The notes under the pieces: generated by a model | What the model was told of the DNA's origin: nothing | Seen by the model: only the letters and a program-made list of their open reading frames with translations | The model's database searches: none | Part shown: in pieces, positions 1 through 12,856 of the stretch | Position numbering within the stretch: position 1 is the stretch's first letter | How the letters are laid out: every line of letters begins with the position of its first letter | Translations under genes and position numbers: made by a program | DNA from: Callipepla californica brunnescens | Taxonomy: Eukaryota; Chordata; Aves; Galliformes; Odontophoridae | Assembly (NCBI GenBank): GCA_023055505.1 | Contig: JALIRH010000001.1 | Coordinates: forward strand, 12,829,467-12,893,466 | Direction: 5' to 3' | DNA length: 64,000 nt

Positions 1-3000
1 CTGCTTGAGTGTTCTGAAATAATATCAGTCTAGTTTTGTTCCTCCAGTCTCTAGCTTTCATTCCCTCAATTTGTCTTTCATAAGCTATGCTTCTAATGTT
101 TCTGGAAGAAAAAAAAAGTAAAAAACATTTTTAACTATTCAATGAGAGAATTAATTTGCTCTACAATTTCTGGATTTACTTGCTTATGTTCACCAAGCAA
201 AATTCTAAAAATCTCTCGTAGGCTTTTGTACTTCTCATGCTGCAATCCTCTGAGGAATGTCAATGATATCTAACATGCTTTAGTGAACTCTAGTGAAATG
301 CTTTTTGAACAAATAAAGAGCAGCAGAGACACTTATTGAGGAGCAGAACAAGCATCAACATCATAGGAAGGAAGACCCAGCAGTAGGTATTGCAGAAGAA
401 GAATTGTTTTGATTTCAGTTAGAAAAGAAAAAAAAAATAGAAAACTCAAAATGATTTTTTATAGTGTTGTCTACTACTGATTTTCTTGAGAACTACCAAT
501 AAAAACTTAAAAAGCAAATTGTTTACAACACAACAATTTCTATTCTTGTATATCATTAACTGTTTCTTGCTGATAATGTTTCTATTTAATTATGTCTGTG
601 GGCATCATAACGTATATTGATAAGCATGGATTGGCATAGTTATTTTAGCCTATAATGAAATAAATGTTACATAGAACATAATTTTCCTCTTCATTTACTT
701 TAATTTATTCTATTCACAAATGACATTGAATTCCACGATTACAGAATAAATCTCACTGCAGGATCAATTGCTACAGCCTGAGAATTAGACTTAAGAGTTG
801 TGTAATAATGAATAATTTTTATAATTGTTCACTATTATTTAAAAGTATTTTTGAGACCTAATTACACAAACTATTAAAATTAACATCCCAGGACTGTTAA
901 CTATAAAACTTTTATCAACTTTTGACTACTCACTTGAACAACATTTCGTTAATTTTACTAGTTTTAACTTTTTAAATAAAAAAGTTGGTCAGTAAAGTCA
1001 ATTTAACCTATTTGTGCTAAAAAACTTACAAACTTAAAAACTCTAGTGAACTAAAGTAATGGAGACAGATGCTTAAACAGTGTATAGTCATACTTTACAG
1101 AAGGAAAGACAGAGCTAGATGTTTTCAAGATATTTTGCTATCTTAGGAGTTTCAAAGTTGCTCCCATTGAAATGAGTATGTGTAACACACCAGTGTGAAG
1201 AGGTAATTTATTAAAATACTATTGCATACTAGTTGGATTTAATAATTTTATGACAAATGATGGCTCTTAATTAAACTAAAGAATTTATTTACATGCAGTA
1301 TTTATCCTAATATAGTCCAATCAGAGAAACTCCATTACTGTAGAATTCTTTACTTTCAGAAGACAAAGGAGCTCATGTTATCTAACCGGTTCTAAATCAT
1401 AGATATATAATCCTCTCTACATGAAAGCCTGATTCAGTAACACAGTGACAAATTACCATGCTGATAAACATACTAATGTGCACTGCTATCTTTTATAGTT
1501 ATTCTGAGATTGAAATCTGCATTGCTTTCCCTGGAGCTGATCTCTAATTTTATTTTGTGGAGGAAAAGAAAAAAAAGAAAAATGGCAAGGATTCTCTTAG
1601 CATCAATAAACAAGCAAAATTTGTGATATAAAATAAAAAGTCATGCATTAGTAATGGTGACCGAAGTCATAGATGACATTAAATTAGGCCAAGCAATTCA
1701 AAGTAACACAGCTAGAAATACAAGTTGGTACGTTCACTTTTTTTTTTAATGTCATTTACTATACAGTTTCAAATAACTTAGACTATCTCCAACGTGATAT
1801 AATGCTTTCTGTCACATTTTGATTTCTTTACACTCACTAATAAAGACCTAATGTAGAGGTGATAAGCTAGCTGAGTTCCGATATTATTACTTACACCAAA
1901 TTGGTCATGTCTGCAAGAATTACATTTTATTTTAGCTGCTGATAAACAGGGAAAACTGAATGCTTTAGTAATTTCCAAAGTGCTTTTACATTTGTATTTG
2001 CATCTTCTAGCTATCAGATGTGAGTTATGAAAGATTAGATAGACTCTGTTGTCATAGGAGTACAAATTACCCCAAGTGATTGGAAATTATATATGGGCTC
2101 AATTGAGAAGTGAACATCCCGTAAAATGTGATGGATGCAAAGGAAAATTAAGAAAGATGTTAAGAAAATACATCTGAGGAAAAATTATTTTTTCTTTCTT
2201 GACTGCTGATTATCACTCCTTCCTGGGAAGTGACTAGTCTGACTATAGGTTAAGTACCATTCTGTGCAGCATATGCATTAGACATGAGGACAATTTGAGT
2301 AATCTCATAACTGTACTGGGGAAGATCATACACATTTGGAAAGGTAATAAATGTTTCTGATGAGCTCAGATGAATTTTCTGGAAGGGCATTGTTTCTAGG
2401 AAGATTGATTTGTTTAACTTCTGCATTATCTTTGTGAAGCTCCGCTATAATCTGTTGAATTAAACTTTTTCAAGAAGAATGCTTTTCCTAAAGGGAGCAG
2501 CAACAAAAAAAGAAGGAAGAGGCTGGTGATTCTGCCTCCTCAGTTTTAAATTTCAACACATTCCTACTTGGAGAAGGAGTAGATTTATTCTGAGCTATCA
2601 GATTTTCTTAGCAGAGGACTGACAATGTGTCATTGGCTGCTCTGGGACAGGCTGTTACATAGATCAGTAATGGTAAAATGCATAATTCTAGTACATGAAA
2701 TGGCAGGGATCTTCTTTACAATAAAGAAAACTCTATACTTGACATTTACAAACTAAATCCAAATATGATCACATAGTAATTAAAATACAAAAATCTCTAT
2801 TTGGATTTCATGTCCAAATGAGATGCATGGATTATTTTCTACACCCCAGATGCAAAATGTATTGTTTTCATCACAGTAGTTCAGATTATGATATATCCTT
2901 AACATATTTCACCAGCAATCCATAAAAGTCCTTCCTCGTGATTTTGTGAAATAGGAAGATGGATGGTAAAGCAAAATCAGAAAGTCCAAGGTAACATGTT

Positions 3001-6000
3001 CTAATGTACCAGTAACATCTCTACATACTATGGTAATAAAGAAATCCCTACCTGAATTTCCATTTTGGGCTGAAGGGTAGGATATGTGGTAGGTTAACAG
3101 TTTGATGAATTTACAGAAGCAGGGGAAGTCAATCTGAGTTTCTATTTTGCCTCTGTAAAGTCTGATGTCTGACCAAGGCAGAATATTTTTAAAGGATCTT
3201 TTATCCATATTTTACCAGCTCTTTACTGACATACACTCTGTAACTGAAAACAAAGACTGCCTGTGTGTCTTCAGACAACAGTGAAATTTTTCATTTTGAG
3301 CAGAGGATAGCTAAATGTAATAGATAATGGTGAAAACTTCCTTTTCAGTCAAATAAAAAGTAGCTTTCATGGTACTATCTATAAGCAGTCAAAGATCACT
3401 TAATTATACGTAGTTTCTGTTCTCTGTGTTAGATTTTGTAAGGATTTTTATTACATAAAACTTTAGTCACAAAATGTCATTTCTGCAGGAAAGCAAAGAA
3501 TAATATCCCAGAGATGGGATAGTTTATCACATCTACATATTACTTCTCCTTATCTCTTACTATGAAAACATGAGATCCCTCACCACTTCAGAAATATGAT
3601 TTAAATATTTTGAAATCCAGTTGACATAGAAAAATAGAAATACAGAGATAAATCTTGTCATACTTTGGTGAAATTGAATTTGGTTAGTTGAATGAAGAAT
3701 TAGAGGTGACAGTCCTTTTGCTGGAGTTACACAACATCAGAACACAGATTATCTACCATAGAAATAAACTCTCTATTGGTAGCAAAAGGCCTTCTCACTA
3801 ATGATCTGTGTTTTGGCATAACAATAAATCCCAAAGTAATTATGAATTCTTTCATTAATAGAGCACACGTCTCTAAATTAGTGAAACATTTTAAAGCAGC
3901 TAAAACTTGTGACAGAAAGCATTTAAGCATTTAGCTATGCTAAAATTATTGTTTTCACACATTACGACTTAAAACTTTTGCCCCACTGCAATAGTGAAAA
4001 ATAGCGGTAAACAGAATAACCAGAGGAGATTCATTCAGAAGATATTGTGAAACAGTGCATATATCACTATTCCTACGCTTCCCAATAATTGGATATTAAC
4101 CAAAAAATGCAAAACATTTCTTTAAAATTTAAATTCAGTTTCAATATATGAAGTCAATAATAGGAATTAAAAATATGTTCCAATTAATAATAGATTCTGA
4201 AAGAAATAATGCGTCATTTAGTCATTTTTCCCCTGAGGAAAACAAATGTTCACTTTTGATATCCTACTTTTTCTTGTCCATTTTAACACTGATCATATAA
4301 TCCACAGGCACAGTACTTTTTGAACTTTTTCTGTTTTCTAAATTAGTAGAACTGTTGATTTTCTGTTCCAGTTACAGGTCAAGTATTCATAACTCAGGGG
4401 TATTACTCTAAACCTTGCCTGTATGTCCCTGTATAAATCATTTCACATTTAATATATGTATATATTATGACAGTGATTTTAAGGAAACATTGAGTGAGAA
4501 TCATTTTTGATATGTACATAGAAAATGCAGTTAGGCACATAAGCAAAATTTAAGAACAACTGTCTTTCACAAGGACATTTTTGGTAGGATTCCATAATTC
4601 AGAAAACCTATTTTTGCATATGATGAGAGGCTTTGCAATTGTGCACATCAGTGTAATAGTTTGCTCATGTAATAGTAGTGCTTTCAAGGATGACATGGAG
4701 CTACTATTGTCAATATCTACACAGTCAAAGCATTATTTGTTTCATCAGTCTTAAAGTCTTCGTTCCTATATTTCAAATTTCCTGAAGATGCCTCACACTG
4801 AACTTACGGGCTATAACAGCAGAGGAAAATAGTATTTTATAGCTTGGGAAAACCTGTTGGAGCCTGTCAAGATTTGGTACTGGGTTCAGATAAGATTTTA
4901 AGGGAGTATTTTCCTGTGGGGCATGACAGTCTTGTTCTGATCTGCCTGATATTTCTGTGACTTCCCTTTACTGGGGCATACCTGGGCAACTTGTTTTGTT
5001 TCAGTATTCCCATCATATTATTCCTTTCAACTGTTTCAAATTATATATTCACCAGTTGCATTTATGAAGTGGGAACATGAGTGAATATGATGCCAAATTA
5101 AAATTACTTTTGAATGTCCTAACTAGTACATCAACCTGAAAGCATAAACATATGAACTACCTTGTCATTTTGGTACCCAGTACAGATTAGAATGTCTAAT
5201 GTTTGAAGATATTCACCTTTATTTAGTGAATCACCTTATGAAGCCATATGGCAGAAAATAATCTGTTTTTAAAAGACTTTATTTGAGCTAGCTTTTCACC
5301 CTCATTTGCTCATGATAAGCAGCCCATGTGACACAGAACTTCTATCCATCGACAAGAATGAAATGTCAGTCTACAGGTTTATTCATTAAATTCTATAGTA
5401 CTCGTTTACACAAGCACAGGCAATAAAAACTATTCTTCCTAATATCTGCCTCCACCTTCAGTTATCAAGTCTGATGAGCTGATGGGGCTCAGAGAACAAA
5501 CAGGTCAGGTTTAAATATTTCTAACTAAGCAAAAAAATAGACATAGTATATACATAATTAACATGTATATGGACCTTCCTGCTTTTGAGCAGAATATAAA
5601 AAACAGATATGCTCTGCTCATATATAAACACAAATTTCATGCATTTGTGAATGTGCATGCATTTTCCTTACAGATGTTGTAATTATTTTTCACTTCTAAA
5701 CTGGTATAAGATAACAAGGATGACTGTTGGTACTGTTTAGTCAACTTAAAGGAAGGTCTGACTTGGATCAGCCTCACAACAAATATCTGTATGTACTGAT
5801 TGATCCTGGATGTCATACATTTCCCAGTAGTGTGCACTAAATATATATATATATTTCTATTAATAAACAATATGTTGTGAAAGGTACAATATAATCCTTC
5901 CTGGAAATGTCTCAGTGGCATTATAGCTAAATCTACTGACATTTGAAAGTAGGTGGCAAAAAAAAAAAAAAGGTGAAATATACATGGAAAATTGTCTAAT

Positions 6001-6514
6001 TTTATCTAGTAGATAATATCAATAATTTTTTTTTTTTGCATTTACAGTGAGAGCCAAAAAGCTTGAAATAGATTATTCACTCACCATCAATGGCAAAAAC
6101 TTCCTGATATAGTATGAGTATGCAGAGCAACTGAGCAATCTCCACCAAGTGAAATAGCAATAGTTATGTAGAAACTATGTTAGAGTAACATAGATGTTAT
6201 TTAGGAAGGTATCTATTGAGGCTGAAGGTATCACAACACTGAAATTCTATTGACTGCTTATGCATATGGGTGTGTATGCAAACAGACACACACTCTTTAG
6301 CACTTTCAAGACTTAGCCTACATTTATCATGAATGTAATATGAAAAGATAGACCAGCCTATTATTTCACCTGAAAAGCCAGCAAAGGGTAAAACAGCAGT
6401 TTTAAAAACATGCTGCCTGCTAAGTTAATAAAAGAAAATCTATAGCTATAAAATATTTGTAGTTGTTTTTAAAATAACTGCAACTCATTCCTGTATACTT
6501 CATTTTGTCATCAG
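1..6514. other. Unique AT-rich DNA, no gene recognised
   Basis: I see no recognisable gene or interspersed repeat here. The sequence is AT-rich with many stops in all frames, and the longest open frames (about 100 codons) have no motif I know. Low-complexity marks are an (AT)7 run at 5840-5854, a 14-A run at 5958-5971 and a T run at 6026-6037. Very old repeats or conserved non-coding elements could be hidden here; only alignment would show them. Confidence 0.6.
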
Positions 6515-7030
6515 GAGTACTATGTCTAGGCCTGGAGCTCCCAGCACAGAAAGGATGCAGAGATATTGGAGTGAGTCCAAAAGAGGGCAACGAGGATGAT
6601 CAGATGACTGGAGCACCCCTCCTATGAAGAAAGGCTGAAGGAGCCCAACTCCTTCAGCCTGGAGAAGAGAAGGCTCTGGAGAGACATCATTGTGGCCTTC
6701 CATTACTTGAAAGGAACTTACAAAAAGGAGGAAGACAGTTTTTTGTACACAGTCAGATATTAACAGAAAAAAGGGGAAATTCTTTAAACTAAAAGAGGAG
6801 AGATTTAGGTCAGATGTTAGTTGGAAGTTCTTTATTCTTATTTATGGTGGTGAGGCAGTGACATGGGCTGCCCAGAGAAGCTGTAGATGCTCCATCCCTG
6901 GAGGTGCTCAAGCCAGGTTTGATGGGATCCTGAGCAACCTGATCTGGTGGATGGCAACTCTGCCTTTGGCAGGAGGCTAGAACTAGATGATCTTTGAGGT
7001 CCCCTCCAACCGAAGCTATTCTATTATCTA
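6515..7030 (+). mobile_element. CR1 LINE fragment, 3' end, plus strand
   Basis: This is a 5'-truncated CR1 retrotransposon carrying the last part of the element and its 3' UTR. Familiar CR1 words appear in order: 'ggcctggagctcccagcac' near 6529, the 'cagcctggagaagagaaggct' region near 6656, 'gctgcccagagaagctgtagatg' near 6868, and the terminal 'ggtcccctccaacc' at about 6999. The tail is a degenerate ATTCTATG-type repeat ending near 7030. CR1 is non-LTR, moves by target-primed reverse transcription and is usually 5'-truncated, which fits. The two open frames on the opposite strand here are by-products of the repeat. Confidence 0.9.
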
Positions 7031-9423
7031 TCCACTTTAGCATGATTGATTTGTGCCATATTTTTTCTTCATTATCTTAAAGTTCTTCAGTTCATTAATT
7101 CCTTACTTCATTAAACCTAATTAATCATTAATTATCTCCTAGCAGAACCTGAGGAAATGGATCAGTTATCCAGTGCAGATATTTTCTTTCAAAAATGTGC
7201 ATAAATGGTAAAAATTGCACCTTACAAATGAATTTTCTCAGCTTAATTTGGAACAATATTAGCCTTTGTTTCGTTCAGCTAGGCTGTTTTTTTGTTTCCA
7301 AGAGGAGTATGCATAAATTAGCCTAACAAATATCAAAAACTTGGGAGTATTTATTTGAATGGCCACCAGAAAGCTTACAATTCCAACTTCTTTATAACCC
7401 AACTGGTTACTGTAACAAAATATTTTCCAAGACAGGCTTGGCCAGAACAAGAGGCTTCCCATTTGTCTGAGGAAGTGTTATCTCTAAAAAACAGCAAAGG
7501 GAAAGAGGGAAATTTTGTAATGGAAATGTGTTAGCAATGGGAACTTGCACAGTGAGTATAAGAATTTCATCAAATTCCATGGATTCAAAGGTAGATGTTA
7601 AATATTAATATCAGATATTAGAGGAATAAGGGATAGAAGACAACTCTTTGCCATATTTTGTAAGAGAAACAGAACAACTCTGTATCTTGGAGGTCTAGTG
7701 CTTCCAAGAGACACACACAGGAAGATTTCCCCATTCCAATTAATTCTAGATATTTACAGTCTGATGGCAGAGATGAGCACTTGGAAGCTGGACTCTTTCT
7801 GGATTCCATTTCATCTGATGTTGTCAGTAGTGATGAACCATGACCTAGAAAACATTGGTATATTGCTTTGCATAGCATTGAAAAAAAAAAGAAAGAAAAA
7901 AAAGGATACACTACTCTTTAAACAAAAAGTCATTTCCACTTGATTTAGATAGGACTGCATGGCTGCATACAAGATTTTTAATATCAGATGACAAAAAAAA
8001 ATGCAATTAATGGTCCTTTAAGAAGGTTGTTATTAGATGATCACATCTTATTGAATCTGCTAGATTAACAACTTAATGATAAATTAAAACTCAATACCTA
8101 ATGACCTCTGAGAAAATGTGAGAAGTATATTTTCTTATTTTCTCTCACAATGCTTGATTTAATATCCCAGCTAATATAATGTGCTCTGTGGGAATATAAC
8201 CCCCCTGAAAATATTCAGGAAAGTGACATCAATCTTTAAAACCCATCAACTTTCCAAAATAGTTTTTAGTCTTCCAAAATATAGATTTGAATGAACATTT
8301 CTACTTGCTAATACAACCTGTTAGATTGGGAATTATTCAATTGCACCAATTTCCTTGTATTTATGAACATCTCTTTTCACATTTTGTGTCCTATAATAAT
8401 ACTAGTCATAACATTTTTTAAATTTAATTCATATATATCTATAACAATGTGTGTGTGTATATATATATATATATACACATACATTGATGCTATACATAAC
8501 ATGACAATGAAAATTAATACTGATTACAGCAAAAATTAATCCAGGGTGGATGAAATTCAACATTACACTTGTGTCTTTGTCTTTTGGCTTCATAATGAGT
8601 TTCTTTGGAATAAGCTCAGAGGAATTATATTGTTCACTGGGAACAAAGAACAGACATACGTAATGAGCGTTTGGGGTGATATGAAAATCTGTGCAGCTAT
8701 ATATTACATTAGGTTTCTTCCCCTATCATTCTCAATTAGCTTTTAGAGAGCACTGAGTACAATGTCACCAGCTGTTCTTTAAACTGTCTGTACAATTTTT
8801 ACTAAGTAAAATGGACCCTATATAATGGATTTCACAGTCCATTTCATTCCATTGTCTAGTTAGAACTCAAGGATAGATGACAATAAACTAAGATGCTTGT
8901 GCTTCTTCCCACCCTCCTTCCTTCCCTACTTTTCAACTTCTCTTTTTCTAATATCATCAAGGAGAAAAATATAAAGTACATGAAACTTGAGTACAGAGCA
9001 CTAATTGATGCATCTTCTATTAGTTTTTACCATTTGATATTTATAATTTATTTTTCTCAAAGTCTAAATCTGCAATGAAATTACTGGACATGGATTATAT
9101 AATTCATTTTCTAGACACTTAGCTACAAATGAGTTTACATCAAAATGCCTACCCTAGGTTACATGGACAATTAGCTCAACATTCTTCAGAGAGGAAGTGA
9201 CTTCCCCTTTTTTCATCATGGTATTAAAAAAATCTAAATCATCATATAAATCTGTTTGATTTTATATACTTTATGAATCTTATCTAGTAGGATCTCATTT
9301 GCAAATCAGTGCCTCAAGTTCTAGGCAAAGTCCATAACAACTTCCTGCAAATCTTTCATCTCAGTCAATACATCAGTCAAAGTATTTTTGAACTTGAATT
9401 CTGAAGACAGCAGGCAAGATCAT
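7031..9423. other. Unique AT-rich DNA with one microsatellite
   Basis: No gene recognised. The stretch holds a 17-bp perfect palindrome at 7118-7134 and the TG/TA microsatellite at 8447-8484, which is listed separately. The small open frames at 7.6-7.9 kb lie opposite one another on both strands and show no family signature. Confidence 0.6.
8447..8484. repeat. Compound (TG)n(TA)n microsatellite
   Basis: About five TG units run directly into about nine TA units and then an ACACATACA tail. The AT part is self-complementary and can form a cruciform; length variation between individuals is likely. Confidence 0.9.
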
Positions 9424-9650
9424 ATAACCATAGAATCATAGAATTGTAGAACCCCATATTCATAGAATCACAGAAGGTCTTCTATTAGAAAGGACCTTAA
9501 AAATCACCTACTTCCAGCCCCACTGCTGTGGGCTGGGTTGCCATCCACTAGATACAGCTGCCCAATGCCCCATCTAACCTGATCTTGAATGCCTCCAGGG
9601 ATTGGGCATCCGCAGCTTCTCCAGTCAAGTTATTTCATATCTTCACTACA
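9424..9650 (-). mobile_element. CR1 LINE fragment, 3' end, minus strand
   Basis: Read on the minus strand this is the last ~225 bp of a CR1. On the plus strand it opens with two separated copies of the 'atagaatcatagaa'-type terminal repeat (about 9430-9470). It continues through the 'aaggaccttaaaaatcacct' block, 'gccccactgctgtgggctgggttgcc'-like text, and the 'cagggattgggcatccgcagcttctcc' block that corresponds to the conserved CR1 3' region. Similarity fades near 9650, where the copy is 5'-truncated. The doubled terminal repeat suggests local duplication or slippage of the 8-mer tail. Confidence 0.9.
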
Positions 9651-11823
9651 AAGGCACAAAGATTCAAAAAGTTTATTTGATCAGTAACTCCTTTAGATTG
9701 AGCAGTAAGTGAATTCTGTTAAACATACACTGTAAAACCAGCATTCATCTGACAGTTTCTTGAATGACCTCCACAGAAGCATATTTTATTTTATTTTCCC
9801 ATTGTTTATGTTGTTAAATACATTATACCAATTAAATATAGAAAACAAAAGTTCTGCAAGAATATATGACTATACTTTCAGATAAAACACATTCAAATTT
9901 ATATGCCTTACTCAAATACTCTAGCCTGCTCCTCTGTAGAGGCACATACTTCTAAATAACAATACAAATGGGAACACTAAAAACATATGACACTTCTAGT
10001 TTTGAGTTGTAGTGCCCAGAGCATACCCAAACAGACCCCTTTATAGTAAGGGGAAATAGTCTTCTACTCAAGATACTGTAGTGACCAAAAATGTATTGAG
10101 TCACTGAAACTGTGCTATAAATCATCAAGCCATGTTTGAATTTGTATTTGCCAGGAGCTCAGCATAGGTGTCAAGAGAAAATTTATCCTAGAGATTAGAA
10201 AGAAATAATTATTGTACACATCAATTCCTAAATTCCTTTCTGCAGAGATTCCTGTGTTTTGAAGAAACTAGAATAAATGTGTCCTGAATAGAAGCATTGT
10301 TTTAAAGACTTCAAAAAGGAGGAAAGGAGTTTCATACAGTTTAAAAACTCTTTAGGGCCCAGAGTAGTACTAAGAAGTTATAGTACTGTTATCATTTATT
10401 CCATCTTCTCATGAATAAAGGCAACCAAACATCAGGAAATGCCTATTTGGTATTTCTGTGGCAACACAGTCACATGTTGTAAGGAGCACTTATCTAAGAA
10501 CTAGTAGCAGCCAAGTTTTATCATGAGTCTGGAAAGAGCACCCATGAAAGGGCATTTGCTGTCTTGAATAATGTCTCTGAGTGTTGAACTGAATACCAAG
10601 ACTGTGACTTACTCTACGACAAGTAAAAACTTCCTCTAACGCATGAGCAATGTTTACAACCCAAGAAGCTTGGAAAATGTTTCTAAACTAATTTAGATCT
10701 CCAGTAAAAAGAGTTAAAATAAAAATTAGCAATTTATTTTCTGCATATTTTTTTTTTTACTTAGAAATTATTCATGCTGTACTTAACAACACTAACCATA
10801 TCCTTCTTTAATCTTCTCTCTCAGATTAAAATAGCAAACTCTGCAGTTGTTGGGGCTATATTTTAAGACATGTTCACAGTCAAGCATTTGCAATTTCTAC
10901 AAATGCCTAATCTAATACAATTAATTGCTTTTTCCTTGTTTCAGCTATCATTTCTATCATAAAAAATTGTATTTTATTTGGCTGTCAACTGATCATGGAT
11001 TACTTTATATATAAGTGCTTTACATAAAATGCACAGATATCATTATTCATTCTCAATATTCATTGAGAGTATAAATAAATGAAAGCAAGATAGATATTAA
11101 CTTCATCCACAGCTAAAGTTCTAATTCCATTTAAAGACACACCTATCTAATGGTCCACATTTCATTACTACCTGTGTTAAATTATTAAATCTGAATAATT
11201 CCAAATATTATAGAATGCAAAGTCCCTTAGTAATCAAGATGATAAAATGATAAACTACTGATTCTTTGCTAAACAGAAGCAGACTATGAAAAATCTGAGT
11301 ATGATTGACTCACGTCAATTAGACTTTTCTCTATCAGAGGAAAAATAAGTCATTGCACTACCCCAAGATGACAGTGACATATTTAATAACTATTTGTTAT
11401 TAAACTGTATTTGCTTATATATAATCATGGTGTTATTCCTTCCAAACCATGCATCTGACTCTATTTGAATTTAGTAGAAGCCTTGTCATTCACTTCACCA
11501 AGTTATATATTCTAGAATATAGTTCAGTAGTGTTAGTTTTTAGGCTGAGTTAATATCTCCATCTTATATTACTTTTTTAACTGTACTGGATACATACATT
11601 TGAAAGCATGCCTTATTATTATTATTATATATCCCTTATGCTAGATCTCTTCTATACAGCCTCTTAACCCTCTTAACTGGAATACCAGATCATCATAATT
11701 TATAACACTTTATAACAAATATATTTAAGCAATTAAAAACATATATATATATATATTTGTAACCAATAATATAGTTTCTGTTAATAGAAAATTTTTGTTA
11801 ATATAAATACACATGTATTGGTT
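9651..11823. other. Unique AT-rich DNA, no gene recognised
   Basis: No coding signature, structural RNA or interspersed repeat that I can identify. It holds a T-rich run near 10748-10758, a short ATT-triplet run near 11611-11625 and an (AT)8 run at about 11741-11756. Confidence 0.6.
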
Positions 11824-12136
11824 TGTCAGTGGTTTACTGGCTGGTTCAACCCAGTTCTGTGGCAACTGGGGCAGACGACCCACAGACCCATGCCCTGGGG
11901 AAGGGGAAAAGGGAAAAAGGAAAAGGGAGATGGGCCTAAAAAAACAGAGGCAGCGATCTGAGGAGGAAAGCTAATTTACTAAATGAGATATCGGAATACA
12001 AAATAACACAATATAATACAATGTAATTAGAGTTGAAGCTAATAGATCATATAAAATGAGCAAGAGAGAGTGTCTGATAAACCAAAGGCCTCACGTTAAA
12101 TCTGAAGGCGAGACAGCAGTGAGCACCCATGATACT
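11824..12136 (-). mobile_element. Truncated solo LTR (family A), minus strand
   Basis: On the minus strand this is the 3' part of the same LTR family as the complete copy at 23206-23779. It starts (plus-strand reading) with TGTCAGTGGTTT, the complement of the family's AAACC..TGACA end. It then shows the 'ggttcaacccagttctgtgg' block, the purine tract complementary to the family's CCCTTTTCCC tract, the block complementary to 'gatatcttatttagtaaattagc', and the 'gagtgtctgataaaccaaaggcct' block. Similarity stops at about 12136, so the U3 part with the promoter is missing. No coding remains. Confidence 0.85.
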
Positions 12137-12829
12137 GTTATTTGAAAGTCATTTTTAGGATGTGATTAACAACTGTGCAAAACTTTTCAAAGAACTAGCA
12201 CAAAACATTGAAGAACTAAGGAGCCTGGCAGATCAATTAGTCAGTAAGGACACTGGGAAAAATACAATCACATGCCATTAAACCTCTATGGGATGAATTC
12301 TGCGCCTCAAATTCATCACAGCCAGTGACTTCTCACCAGTTTCTCCAACTTGTTGATTTCATCCCACCACACTGTCTTAGCACTTAAATGAAAGCAAAAT
12401 AAAATAGATATTAAATATATATATATATTCAAATGAATAAAATCTTATATTACTCTTTTTCTTCATTTAATTTTGTATTAAACTTGGCAGTATGACTTTC
12501 AATGAGCATTATTAAAGACCAGATGTAAAATAAAATGATATCAGGAGTACAGATGCTATTCCACAACGAGAATCCTAAAGAGGACTTGTCCCATCTTGAG
12601 GATGTGCTATGATCATGAAAACATATTGAAATTTTTCATATTCCACCTACTATAACACAATTAATAACCTGCAAATACACACAAGGTGGCAAACAACTGA
12701 ATAGCAATATTTCACAGAAGTATTTGGGAATTCTTCGGTTGCAAATAATGAGTGAAAATCCCTAATATAATGAGTTTGGTAATTAAAAGGCAGATCTTGT
12801 TGGGAAGCAAAAACAATGTGTCATGACAT

Positions 12830-12856
12830 GGCTGGCGTCAATGAATGACACCAGCC
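12830..12856. other. 11-bp inverted repeat (hairpin)
   Basis: Arms GGCTGGCGTCA (12830-12840) and TGACACCAGCC (12846-12856) are complementary except for one C/T position, which still pairs as G-U or A-C depending on strand, around a 5-nt loop. A perfect 10-bp palindrome TGTCATGACA lies just before it at 12819-12828. Function unknown; it may be chance. Confidence 0.6.
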
